Below are positions 25,271 through 33,665 of a DNA stretch of 64,000 nucleotides, piece after piece (position 1 is the first letter of the stretch; every line of letters begins with the position of its first letter). Both the position numbers and the translations under genes were made by a program. A model generated the notes under the pieces. The model searched no databases, was not told the origin of the DNA, and saw only the letters and a list, made by a program, of their open reading frames with translations. Location: positions 342,741 through 406,740 of the forward strand of contig CBDDDW010000030.1 in the NCBI GenBank assembly GCA_965226805.1. Direction: 5' to 3'. This stretch comes from CBDDDW01 sp965226805 (GTDB lineage Bacteria > Chloroflexota > Dehalococcoidia > Lucifugimonadales > JAGWBF01).

Positions 25271-27691
25271 CTACCCCTCGTTCGTTTGTCCCCTGAGTTC
25301 GGCGCCGACTTCCCGCTTGAGAGACTGTAGGACGGCATCCAGGGACTCGTTGACTTCCTCAGCGTTCAGGGTTCGATTGGGAGACTGGAAGTAGATATGG
25401 TAGGCCAGGGAATGCTTTCCGGGGGGAATATTCCCTCCCGAGTATGAGTCGAAGAGCTGAACCATGCTGACGATTGGCTGGGACCCGATCAGGGCGTGAA
25501 CTTTGGCCGCGGGAACACGCAGGTCTACGACGATGGAAAGGTCCCGCATGGCACTGGGAAATCGGCCGATGGGACTGTAGCGCGGACCCTGCCTGGGCAT
25601 GGCTTCGAGGAGAGTCTCGATATCCAGTTCGAACAGAGCCACCGGGTCCCTCCCTAGCTCGAAGCTTTCGGACACAACCGGATGTACCTCGCCCACCACA
25701 CCAACGGGCCGCTCTCCTACCACGACGCGGGCGCTCTTGCCCGGGTGCAGAACGGGGTCGTCCGCCGGTCGGTAGTCAGCCGCAAGGCCAAGGTCTGTTA
25801 GGAGGGTTTCGACGACACCTTTCGCGTCGTAGAATCCTAGTTGCCCGTCGCCGGAAAGCCAGTGCGCATCGTGGCGGGGGCCGGATAGGATCCCGCCCAC
25901 CATCTCCCTTTCCTCTGGCAGGTCGCCCTCGCGGGGCATGTAGACCCGTCCCGTCTCGAAGATGGCGATGGGTCCCTGCTGATGCGGGCGATTCGCCACC
26001 AGTGTGGACAGGAGACTGACGCGAAGCGCGGTGCGCATATATTCATGCTGGCCGCTCATAGGGTTGGCCAGCTTGACTGGGATAATGCCGTACTCCAGGG
26101 CTTTTACCCTGGTCAGGTCTTGCAGACTCGACGCAGGGTAGGAGATGACCTCCTGCAGCCCACATCCGACCAGCAGGTCCCTGAGTCGCTCCCTCAGCTC
26201 TCGCTTGGGCTGAGGCTCGAGCGCTGGTATCGGAGTGGAGAGCATTGTCGTCGGGATCTCGTCGTATCCGGCGATGCGGGCGAACTCCTCAATCAGGTCG
26301 TCCTCGATGCTGACGTCGCTGCGCCAGTAGGGCACGGTGACTTTGAGGTCGGAACCGTTGATTCCCTCGCAGTCAAACCCAAGGGACACGAGTACCTCCT
26401 CAAGTCGTTCAATGGGCGTCGTCGTGCCCAGCACTTTTTGCAGGCGCGCCATGGTCAAAACGATGACCGGGGCCGCAGCCCGGTCCTTCCCGGGGAACTC
26501 GTCGAGAATGCCTTTGGCGACCACTCCTCCTGCTATCTCGTGGACGAGCTGAGTCGCCCTTCGGAGGGCGATCGGAGGCAGCTCCGGGCGCAGGCCTTTC
26601 TCGAAGCGGACAGAGGCTTCCGTCGATATTCGCAGAGCCTGCGCCGTCCGGCGGTTGTTGACCGGGTCGAAGTTGGCCGATTCCAGGAGGATGTCGGTGG
26701 TGGATTCGGTGACCTCAGAGTCGGCCGCGCCGATGACGCCGCCGAGGGCAACGGCGTCGACGGCGTCGGCTATAACCAGCATGGACGGGGAGAGCGTCCG
26801 CTCAAGCCCGTCCAGGGAGACGACTTTCTCTCCTGGCCTGGCTCTTCGCACCACGATCCTGGCTTCTTTGAGGGTCCGGAAGTTGAAGGCATGCATCGGC
26901 TGGTTGCACTCCAGCATCACGTAGTTGGTCACGTCCACCACGTTGTTGATAGGCCGCATCCCCGCCTTGATCAATCTGTCCTGGAGCCAGCTCGGCGAAG
27001 GCCCTATCTTTACACCTCGTATGAGGCTGGCTGTGTACCTGGGGCAAAGCTCGGCGTCGGCTATCTCAACCGAGGCCAGGCTCTCTATTGGGTCACCGTC
27101 TTCTGGGTAGGAGAGATCGGGCTCTCTCACGGATACACCGGTCAGCGCGGCCACCTCTCGGGCTACCCCTAGCAGGGAGAGGCAGTCGGGGCGGTTCGGC
27201 GTAACCTCCAGGTCAAGGATGTGGTCGCCCAGGTAGTCGGAAAGGGGGATGCCCAGCGGAGCGTCCTCGGACAGGACCATGATGCCGGAGTGGTCGTCGC
27301 CAAGGCCGAGCTCGCGCTCGGAGCAGACCATGCCTTCGGATACCACGCCACGAATTCGAGCTGCCTTCAGAGGCTCCACCTTGTCTGTGTGGGTGTTGAT
27401 CAGATCCGCGCCGACCTTGGCGAAGGCAATCTTTTGGCCCTCGGCGACGTTGGGAGCGCCGCACACCACCTGCATCTGCTCGCCCCCGATGTCTACGGTA
27501 CACAAGGTCAGGCGGTCGGCGTTGGGGTGGGGTTCGACTTTAGAAACCAGGCCGACGAAGCAGTTCTTCCAGTCCCCGGTGGATACGATCTGTCCCACCT
27601 CAGTACCTGCCATCGTGAGGCGGTGGGCCAGCTCTTCAACGGGTACCACGATGTCCACGTAGTCTTTCAGCCAGGATATGGGGATTTTCAT
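25271..27691 (-). CDS. pheT: phenylalanine--tRNA ligase beta subunit
   Basis: The 806-residue beta subunit works with PheS as an alpha2-beta2 enzyme charging tRNA-Phe. Domains in order: tRNA-binding OB fold (residues about 40-150, VGLVSKVEPHPNADRLTLC), B3/B4 editing region (about 210-380), B5 (about 400-470), the core domain, and the C-terminal anticodon-binding ferredoxin-like domain (FPSAMRDLSIVVDLRVP onward). Its length is normal. It is separated from pheS by a CADD-like gene and a hicA relic. The start is four bases after that relic's stop. Confidence 0.96.
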   Translation of the reverse strand: MKIPISWLKDYVDIVVPVEELAHRLTMAGTEVGQIVSTGDWKNCFVGLVSKVEPHPNADRLTLCTVDIGGEQMQVVCGAPNVAEGQKIAFAKVGADLINTHTDKVEPLKAARIRGVVSEGMVCSERELGLGDDHSGIMVLSEDAPLGIPLSDYLGDHILDLEVTPNRPDCLSLLGVAREVAALTGVSVREPDLSYPEDGDPIESLASVEIADAELCPRYTASLIRGVKIGPSPSWLQDRLIKAGMRPINNVVDVTNYVMLECNQPMHAFNFRTLKEARIVVRRARPGEKVVSLDGLERTLSPSMLVIADAVDAVALGGVIGAADSEVTESTTDILLESANFDPVNNRRTAQALRISTEASVRFEKGLRPELPPIALRRATQLVHEIAGGVVAKGILDEFPGKDRAAAPVIVLTMARLQKVLGTTTPIERLEEVLVSLGFDCEGINGSDLKVTVPYWRSDVSIEDDLIEEFARIAGYDEIPTTMLSTPIPALEPQPKRELRERLRDLLVGCGLQEVISYPASSLQDLTRVKALEYGIIPVKLANPMSGQHEYMRTALRVSLLSTLVANRPHQQGPIAIFETGRVYMPREGDLPEEREMVGGILSGPRHDAHWLSGDGQLGFYDAKGVVETLLTDLGLAADYRPADDPVLHPGKSARVVVGERPVGVVGEVHPVVSESFELGRDPVALFELDIETLLEAMPRQGPRYSPIGRFPSAMRDLSIVVDLRVPAAKVHALIGSQPIVSMVQLFDSYSGGNIPPGKHSLAYHIYFQSPNRTLNAEEVNESLDAVLQSLKREVGAELRGQTNEG

Positions 27692-27695
27692 GGAT

Positions 27696-27880
27696 CTAAA
27701 GGCCTCGTAGCTTGTCGATCAGGGCTTCCTTGGAAAGATCGTTCCAAGAGCTAACTTTGTTCAAGATATCGTTCAACGTGCCCCGTGCCAACGTCCTGTG
27801 GCGGAAATGGTGATGTTGTGCTGGGCCTGCGGGCCAGTTTTTCGAATCCGTATACGACTGCCCCGCTGCCGGATCTCCAC
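27696..27880 (-). pseudogene. HicA-like toxin relic between pheT and the CADD gene
   Basis: Two minus-strand frames joined by a shift near 27795 give RQRGSRIRIRKTGPQAQHNI and then RHRTLARGTLNDIL before KLRGL and a stop. This matches the HicA RNA-binding fold (a GSH..R strand, then H..L.RGTL..IL). The N terminus is missing and no hicB antitoxin is nearby. HicA is an mRNA interferase. The relic is tucked into the pheS-pheT region, ending four bases before pheT. The match is by eye and moderate. Confidence 0.5.
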
Positions 27881-27916
27881 GGGGGACTTTCTTACCTAGC
27901 GGGTATCACCCACGTC

Positions 27917-28588
27917 CTATATCTTCGCCCTCAGCTCGTTGACGCCGTCCAGGAAGGACCACCACGCCTCCAGGCCCGCTTGGAGGGCGGACTCGACAGC
28001 CGGCTGGTCGGCGGTGCTGGCGTGCTGGCAGATGGCCTCGGCCTCCACCTGGGAGTGATCCTTGTCCAGGTGTGAGTGGACCTGGAAGAAGGACAGCGCG
28101 GCCTCGTCCGTTATGCCGTAGCGGTCCCGCAGGCCGGCCAGCTTCTCTACGGCGATGTCCGGGACCTGGGACTCGTAAGCGTAGATGGCCGACAGCCCCT
28201 CCAGGAACGAGCCATTAAGACAAGTTTGTTCGTAGGTGTCCAGAAGCCCTTGGGTCTTTGGATGGACCGGGGCCAGCTGAGCTTCTTCGCGGGTCATGCC
28301 CAGCCCGGCACAGAAGTCCAGCCACAGAGCTCGGTGGTTCTCCTCCCCCTGCTCCTCGTCCCACAAGTTGTTCAGAATATCCCGGCGCACCTGGCGGTCG
28401 GGACAGCGGCTATGCACTGCACTGAGGAACCTGGGGAAGTTGTCCTCGAAGTGATAGTACTGACCCGCGTAAAGCCGCAGGTCGTCCAGGCTAAGTTTGC
28501 CGTCCTTCCAGTCTTGGTAGAAAGGATGAGACAGCAGGCTCCTAGCCGAAATGTGCCCGTGCAGTTGGTCCAAGAGCTCCTGGTTCAT
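27917..28588 (-). CDS. CADD/TenA-like iron-containing redox protein (folate pABA route)
   Basis: The 223-residue all-helical protein belongs to the heme-oxygenase-like diiron group. Conserved pieces are LRLYAGQYYHFEDNFPRFLS, NNLWDEEQGEENHRALWLDF and IYAYESQVPDIAVEK. In Chlamydia, CADD makes p-aminobenzoate from its own tyrosine using a metal centre, replacing PabABC. Whether this homologue does so is inference. The ATG at 28588 has AGGAGGGG eight bases upstream and is chosen over the one at 28606. It sits between pheS and pheT. Confidence 0.85.
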   Translation of the reverse strand: MNQELLDQLHGHISARSLLSHPFYQDWKDGKLSLDDLRLYAGQYYHFEDNFPRFLSAVHSRCPDRQVRRDILNNLWDEEQGEENHRALWLDFCAGLGMTREEAQLAPVHPKTQGLLDTYEQTCLNGSFLEGLSAIYAYESQVPDIAVEKLAGLRDRYGITDEAALSFFQVHSHLDKDHSQVEAEAICQHASTADQPAVESALQAGLEAWWSFLDGVNELRAKI

Positions 28589-28762
28589 GAACGATCCCCT
28601 CCTCACGATTATTTTGTTGTCCAGCGGGATGTGGGAATCCTTTGGCCTTCCCCTTTGACCCCTCCCTCGAAAGTGAGGAGAGGGAATTATATCTGAGGGA
28701 CGCCCTCAGACTCCCGGCAAAGGGGCTTCGCCCCTCTGCACACCCCATGTTCCATCAGCTTG

Positions 28763-29818
28763 CTAGAATTGGCGTAGGAACCGCAGATCATTGGAGTAAA
28801 ACAGCCTTATGTCGTCGATTCCGTATTTGAGCATGGCTATTCTCTCGGGGCCCAGGCCGAAAGCGAACCCGGTGTAAACCGCTGGGTCGTAGCCGACTCC
28901 CTCCAGGACTTTGGGGTGCACCATGCCCGCGCCCATTATCTCGATCCAGCCCGTCTGCTTGCAGATGCGGCATCCACCCCCCTGGCAGGCGAAACAGTCT
29001 ATGGACATGTCCACACCAGGCTCCACGAAGGGGAAATAGTCGCACCGGAACCGGACCTTGCGGTCGGGCCCGAACATCCGGCGGGCGAACTCGTAGAGTG
29101 TGCCCTTGAGGTCCGCGAACGTAATCCCGTCGTCTACGGCCAAGCCCTCGACCTGGTAAAAGTGCCACTCGTGGGTTGCATCGGTGGCTTCGTAGCGATA
29201 GCATTTGCCGGGGACGATGACCCTGACGGGAGGACGTGTCTGCTCCATTACCCTGGCCTGCATGGGTGAGGTATGGGTCCTGAGGAGCATGTTGTGTTCG
29301 CCGTCCTCGTTTCTGTGGTCTATCCATAGGGTGTTCCACATGTCCCTGGCGGGGTGGTCCCTCGGGATGTTGAGCATCTCGAAGTTGTAGTGGTCCCATT
29401 CTACCTCGGGCCCCTCGACTATTTGGAAGCCCATCGCGACAAAGGCATCGCAGATTTCTCTCACGATCTGCGTGGTGGGATGAAGTCGGCCAACAGCGAC
29501 CGGGCGGCCCGGCAGGGTAACGTCTATGCGCTCGCCCTCGGTTATCCGGCCGATCTCCTCTTCCTTGAGAGCCTGCACCCGCTGGGCTAGACGCTCCTCA
29601 AGAAGGACTTTGCTCTGATTGGCGAAGGATCCCACGATCCGCTGCTGATCCGGGCTAAGGCCCCCGATAGTGCGGAGCATGCCGGTGAGCCGGCCTTTTC
29701 GGCCCAGGTAGGAAACCCGCCATTGCTCGATGGCATCCAGAGTTCCTTGCCGGTCAAGCTCCGCCAGTGCTTCTTGCTGGAGGTCCTCGATTGTCCCAGG
29801 TGTGACCACAGGTCCCAT
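28763..29818 (-). CDS. pheS: phenylalanine--tRNA ligase alpha subunit
   Basis: The 351-residue catalytic subunit has an N-terminal coiled-coil arm (residues 1-90) and then the class II synthetase core. Motif 2 region HTSPMQARVM with KCYRYEATDATHEWHFYQVEGL, and GAGMVHPKVLEGVGYDPAVY with GFAFGLGPERIAMLKYGIDD, are diagnostic. The product is normal in length. The first ATG (MGPVVTPGTIEDL) fits the family. No T-box or peptide leader was recognised upstream. Confidence 0.96.
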   Translation of the reverse strand: MGPVVTPGTIEDLQQEALAELDRQGTLDAIEQWRVSYLGRKGRLTGMLRTIGGLSPDQQRIVGSFANQSKVLLEERLAQRVQALKEEEIGRITEGERIDVTLPGRPVAVGRLHPTTQIVREICDAFVAMGFQIVEGPEVEWDHYNFEMLNIPRDHPARDMWNTLWIDHRNEDGEHNMLLRTHTSPMQARVMEQTRPPVRVIVPGKCYRYEATDATHEWHFYQVEGLAVDDGITFADLKGTLYEFARRMFGPDRKVRFRCDYFPFVEPGVDMSIDCFACQGGGCRICKQTGWIEIMGAGMVHPKVLEGVGYDPAVYTGFAFGLGPERIAMLKYGIDDIRLFYSNDLRFLRQF

Positions 29819-29891
29819 GGACAGCCTTTGTTGATAATGCTTCTGCTGGCTAATTATAGGAACACAGGGTAACGGCGGTCAAGGAAGGAAG

Positions 29892-30770
29892 CTAGGCAGA
29901 AATAGCTACCCTGGCAGTAGCTCCGATTTCTGCGGGAGACGGGATAATATGGGCGCCGGCATCCCTGAGCGCCTGAACTTTTGCCTCTGCGGTAGCTGAA
30001 GCGCCGGTGATGATTGCGCCGGCGTGGCCCATGCGCTTACCGGACGGCGCAGTGGCGCCTGCGATAAGCGCGGCGACGGGTTTTTTAAACTCCTTGCCGA
30101 TGTACTCGGCCGCCTCCTGCTCCATGGTGCCACCGATCTCACCGATGAGCACCACCATCTCCGTTTCGGGGTCCTCGTTGAACAGGCGCAACACTTCGAC
30201 GAAGGTAGTGCCGATCAGTGGATCTCCCCCGATGCCCACACAGGTAGACTGTCCGATCCCCAGTCCCGTAAGCTGAGATACAGACTCATAGGTAAGAGTG
30301 CCGCTTCGAGACACCACACCGACGGGGCCAGGCATGAATATGCGGCCTGGCATAATCCCAATCTTGCAGCGACCTCCAGGGGATATCAGTCCCGGGCAGT
30401 TGGGTCCTATGAGCCGCACTCCTCTGTTCCGGAGGTAAGGTAGGAGGCCCACCATGTCCATGACAGGTACCCTCTCGGTAATGCACGCAATGAGGCTTAT
30501 GCCCGAGTCGGCCGCCTCGAGAATGGCGTCGGCTGCGAAGGGAGCGGGCACCACGACGAAGGAGGTGTCGGCGCCGGTTTCTCTGACGGCCTGATTCACG
30601 GAGTCGAAGACGGGCACCTTGTCATCGAAGGTCTGACCTCCCCGTCCCGGAGTCACTCCGGCCACCACGTTGGTCCCGTAGGCTATGCATTGCCGTGTGT
30701 GGAAGCTCCCCTCGCTGCCGGTGATTCCTTGCACCAATAACCGTGTGTTCTCGTTTACCAGTATGCTCAA
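29892..30770 (-). CDS. sucD: succinate--CoA ligase alpha subunit
   Basis: SucD carries the CoA site and the phosphohistidine of succinyl-CoA synthetase in the TCA cycle. The 292-residue protein has the Rossmann CoA-binding domain (QGITGSEGSFHTRQ, VAGVTPGRGGQ) and the ligase domain with GEIGGTMEQEAAEYI and the active His in GHAGAIITG. The start is TTG at 30770: it gives the family start SILVNENTRL and has GGAG about six bases upstream. The longer ATG form would overlap sucC. It lies downstream of sucC in one operon. Confidence 0.95.
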   Translation of the reverse strand: MSILVNENTRLLVQGITGSEGSFHTRQCIAYGTNVVAGVTPGRGGQTFDDKVPVFDSVNQAVRETGADTSFVVVPAPFAADAILEAADSGISLIACITERVPVMDMVGLLPYLRNRGVRLIGPNCPGLISPGGRCKIGIMPGRIFMPGPVGVVSRSGTLTYESVSQLTGLGIGQSTCVGIGGDPLIGTTFVEVLRLFNEDPETEMVVLIGEIGGTMEQEAAEYIGKEFKKPVAALIAGATAPSGKRMGHAGAIITGASATAEAKVQALRDAGAHIIPSPAEIGATARVAISA

Positions 30771-30807
30771 ATAAGACTCCGATCGTTGGATTCGCCGCCC
30801 CTCATCA

Positions 30808-31968
30808 CTACGCCGCAACCACCTTTTTCATCTCCCGTGCGACATCCGCCAGAGTGTCGGCAAATGTCACGTTCAGGGCCGAAGCCTGGAGGATTTCTCT
30901 TCCCTCTTCCATATTGGTTCCCTGCATGCGTACAAATAAGGGTATCGCGCTGCCTGCGTCCTCAACTGCCTTCACGATCCCCCTCGCAACGATGTCGCAA
31001 TGCAGTATTCCGCCGAACACGTTCACAAGGATGTGCTTGACCTGGGAGTCCGAGAGCATAATCCCGAAGGCCCGGGCTATCCTCTCCTCGTCGGCTGTGC
31101 CCCCTACGTCCAGGAAGTTGGCTGGACTCGCGCCTGAGTACTTGATCACATCCATGGTCGCCATTGCCAGACCGGCGCCGTTCACTAGGCAACCCACAGA
31201 GCCATCGAGCTTTACATAAGATACTTCGTACTCCTGGGCGCGCGCTTCGGAGGGCTCATCCTGGTCGGGGTCGCGCATGTCGCGTAATTCCGGGTGGCGG
31301 AAGAGAGCATCGTCGTCGAAGCTCATCTTGGCATCCAGAGCGATGATCCGGCCGTCTAGAGTAACGGCCAGGGGGTTTATCTCCACAAGGGAGCAGTCGT
31401 TCTCAACGAATATTCTGTACAGGTCGATCATTATCTGAGAGGCTGCCCTCGCCAGCTTCGGCTCCAGGTTGAGGGCATAGGCCAGCCTGCGGCCCTGGAA
31501 CGGCTGGAACCCCACCAGCGGGTCTACAGGTTCTTTGTGAATCCTGTCGGGGTCCTGGGCGGCTACCTCCTCAATTTCCATGCCTCCGGACTCGCTGGCG
31601 ATCATAACCGGACCGCCGAAGACTCTGTCCACCGTCAGCGCAAGATAGAGTTCCCCGCGTAGGTCGGCTGCCTCTTCCACCAGCACCTTGCTTACGGGCA
31701 CCCCCTGAGGACCCGTTTGGGGAGTCACCAGGCGGGTACCTAGCAGCGATGCCGCCGCACCTTCCGCCTCGCTGGCGCTTTGGACTATCTTGATCCCGCC
31801 GCCCTTGCCCCTGCCACCGGCGTGAACCTGGGCTTTCACGACTGCTCTTTCCCCCAGCCCCTCGGCAATCTGTCTGGCTTCCGCCGGGGTCGAGGCCACG
31901 CCTCCCCTAGGTACGGGGATTCCGTAGCGGCCAAATATTGATTTGGCCTGGTACTCGTGGACCTTCAT
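30808..31968 (-). CDS. sucC: succinate--CoA ligase beta subunit
   Basis: The 386-residue ATP-grasp subunit binds nucleotide and magnesium and pairs with SucD. Visible marks are MKVHEYQAKSIFGRYGIPVP, VKAQVHAGGRGKGGGIKI (nucleotide binding), VEINPLAVTLDGRIIALDAK and the C-terminal VNVFGGILHCDIVA. Length is normal. Its start lies 62 bases inside the end of the upstream dehydrogenase gene, which implies coupled translation. sucD follows after 37 bases. Confidence 0.96.
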   Translation of the reverse strand: MKVHEYQAKSIFGRYGIPVPRGGVASTPAEARQIAEGLGERAVVKAQVHAGGRGKGGGIKIVQSASEAEGAAASLLGTRLVTPQTGPQGVPVSKVLVEEAADLRGELYLALTVDRVFGGPVMIASESGGMEIEEVAAQDPDRIHKEPVDPLVGFQPFQGRRLAYALNLEPKLARAASQIMIDLYRIFVENDCSLVEINPLAVTLDGRIIALDAKMSFDDDALFRHPELRDMRDPDQDEPSEARAQEYEVSYVKLDGSVGCLVNGAGLAMATMDVIKYSGASPANFLDVGGTADEERIARAFGIMLSDSQVKHILVNVFGGILHCDIVARGIVKAVEDAGSAIPLFVRMQGTNMEEGREILQASALNVTFADTLADVAREMKKVVAA

Positions 31969-32896
31969 GCGCTCTCCTTGTGTGGGCGTACGTCTCTGCG
32001 GGGCCTTTATCCCTTTTTACCTCTACGCCGGCCATGTCTTCGATGAAGGTGACGATAGCCGAGTGGTCCTTGTCTCCGCGCCCCCTGTTGATTAGCGCTC
32101 CCAGCATTTGCTGCACCAGGCTCGTGACCGGCAGGGGCACTCCCAGCTCTTTCCCAGTCAGCAGTGCGTTGTGCAGGTCCTTCTGGTGCAGGCGTATCCG
32201 GAACCCGGGCTCGAAATTCCGGTCCATGATCAGAGGGGCCTTGGCCTCCAGGGCGTTGCTGCCCGCCAGGCCCCCACGGATCGCCTGGTACACCAGTCCC
32301 GTGTCAACGCCTGCCTTTTGGGCCAGAACAAGCGCTTCACCGATGGCTTCGATATTCGCTGCCACTATGATTTGGTTTGCCTTGACTAAGTTGCCTGCGC
32401 CGACCTCCCCTATCCTTACGACACTCTTCCCAAGCGTACTCAGGATGGGCAGGCACCGGTCGTAGACCTCGTCGCGACCCCCTACCATGATAGCCAGCGT
32501 GCCGGCGATGGCGCCCGGCTCACCTCCGCTGACGGGGGCGTCCAGCATGTCCACCTTCTGCTTGGCGGCCTCAGCCGCTATGCGCTGAGATACCAGTGGT
32601 GCGATGGAGCTCATGTCGATAATGACGGAACCCTCATGGGCCCCCACCAGCACTCCGCTGTCCCCGAGAATGGCGCTCTCCGAGTCGGCCGAGTCCGGAA
32701 GCATGGTGATCATGATATCGGTCTTACCGGCGACCTCTATACTGGAGGAAGCTCTCTTGGCCCCCTCCTTGACCAACTCGGTGATCGGGCCCTCAGTTCG
32801 GTTGTAGACCGTCAGTGGGTAGCCGGCTTTAAGAAGGTTCTTGGCCATGGGTTTTCCCATGATCCCGAGACCGATGAATCCAACCTGGGGGAGCAT
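31907..32896 (-). CDS. NAD(P)-dependent beta-hydroxyacid dehydrogenase (GarR/HIBADH type)
   Basis: The 329-residue protein belongs to the 3-hydroxyisobutyrate/tartronate semialdehyde reductase family. Nucleotide-binding VGFIGLGIMGKPMAKNL is at the start, the substrate signature DAPVSGGEPGA is near residue 120, and the catalytic Lys is in GNLVKANQIIVAANI. The family usually ends near residue 295. This one has an extra basic tail of about 35 residues read across the sucC start, so the end may have been extended by mutation. The physiological substrate is not determined by sequence. Confidence 0.9.
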   Translation of the reverse strand: MLPQVGFIGLGIMGKPMAKNLLKAGYPLTVYNRTEGPITELVKEGAKRASSSIEVAGKTDIMITMLPDSADSESAILGDSGVLVGAHEGSVIIDMSSIAPLVSQRIAAEAAKQKVDMLDAPVSGGEPGAIAGTLAIMVGGRDEVYDRCLPILSTLGKSVVRIGEVGAGNLVKANQIIVAANIEAIGEALVLAQKAGVDTGLVYQAIRGGLAGSNALEAKAPLIMDRNFEPGFRIRLHQKDLHNALLTGKELGVPLPVTSLVQQMLGALINRGRGDKDHSAIVTFIEDMAGVEVKRDKGPAETYAHTRRAHEGPRVPGQINIWPLRNPRT

Positions 32897-33078
32897 CCTA
32901 CTCCTCTTGAATCTCTGAGGGTTCGAGTTTCACGAGCACTGATTATGTTTTGAAGGCGGCGCGTTGTCAACCCAACGAGTTTGCCTTTACTGGAGCTAGG
33001 GGGAGAGGTACCCTGTGAGTCCCATGTCCTTTCCTTCCGCGAGAAAGTCAGCTTGGCAGCCTGGGGCTCAGCGGTCCC

Positions 33079-33579
33079 TCACCGGTAGCCGTCCCTTAGC
33101 GCGTGCCACGCCTCCAGCACATGGATGTCCCGGGAAAAAGCGAGGGGTGGAAGTGCATCAATGCTAAAAAAGTCCAACTCCAAGATCTCCGGGCCGGCTT
33201 TGAGGTCTCCTCCGGTTATTCGGGAGTCGTAGGTCACGAGAATCACAGGATGGCTGGGCTCGGAGAATACTCCCAGTAATTCGGTGACCTGAACTTCCAG
33301 CCCAGTCTCCTCCAGTACTTCCCTCTGTGCCGCGACCTCCACTTGCTCTCCCCGGTCAACGTAGCCCGCGGGTAGGCTCCACAAGCCGACGCCGGGCTGG
33401 GTGGCGCGCCTCACCATGAGCACTTTCCCGCCACGCTCCACCACCGCGGCCGCAGTGACCTTTGGGTCGTAGTAATGGACGTGGCTACAGCCTGAACAAA
33501 CAGGCCTGCTTATACCCTCGACGTGGCGTTCTTCCAGGGTGGAGGCGCAGCGGGGACAGAATTTGTCATCGCCAAGCAT
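33079..33579 (-). CDS. Nudix hydrolase with N-terminal zinc ribbon
   Basis: The 166-residue protein has a zinc ribbon with Cys8/Cys11 and Cys28/Cys31 (CPRC, CSGC), followed by a Nudix domain. The Nudix box is complete at residues 72-94, starting GYVDRGEQVEVAAQ and continuing REVLEETGLEV. Such proteins hydrolyse nucleoside diphosphate derivatives; the ribbon-plus-Nudix pairing recalls NADH pyrophosphatase but the protein is shorter. It is a single gene, with its start near the IS1380-like element. Confidence 0.9.
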   Translation of the reverse strand: MLGDDKFCPRCASTLEERHVEGISRPVCSGCSHVHYYDPKVTAAAVVERGGKVLMVRRATQPGVGLWSLPAGYVDRGEQVEVAAQREVLEETGLEVQVTELLGVFSEPSHPVILVTYDSRITGGDLKAGPEILELDFFSIDALPPLAFSRDIHVLEAWHALRDGYR

Positions 33580-33665
33580 CGCCGTATAAGGATACCACGC
33601 TTGCAGCCGATTGGTGGATGTTGTGAGGCGAACTCGGGTTGAAGCGGCGGGCTTATTTCATATAA

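Noticed and set aside
28589..29891. T-box or riboswitch upstream of pheS or the CADD gene
   Set aside because: Spaces are short and show no conserved T-box or riboswitch bases; only ordinary ribosome binding sites were found.
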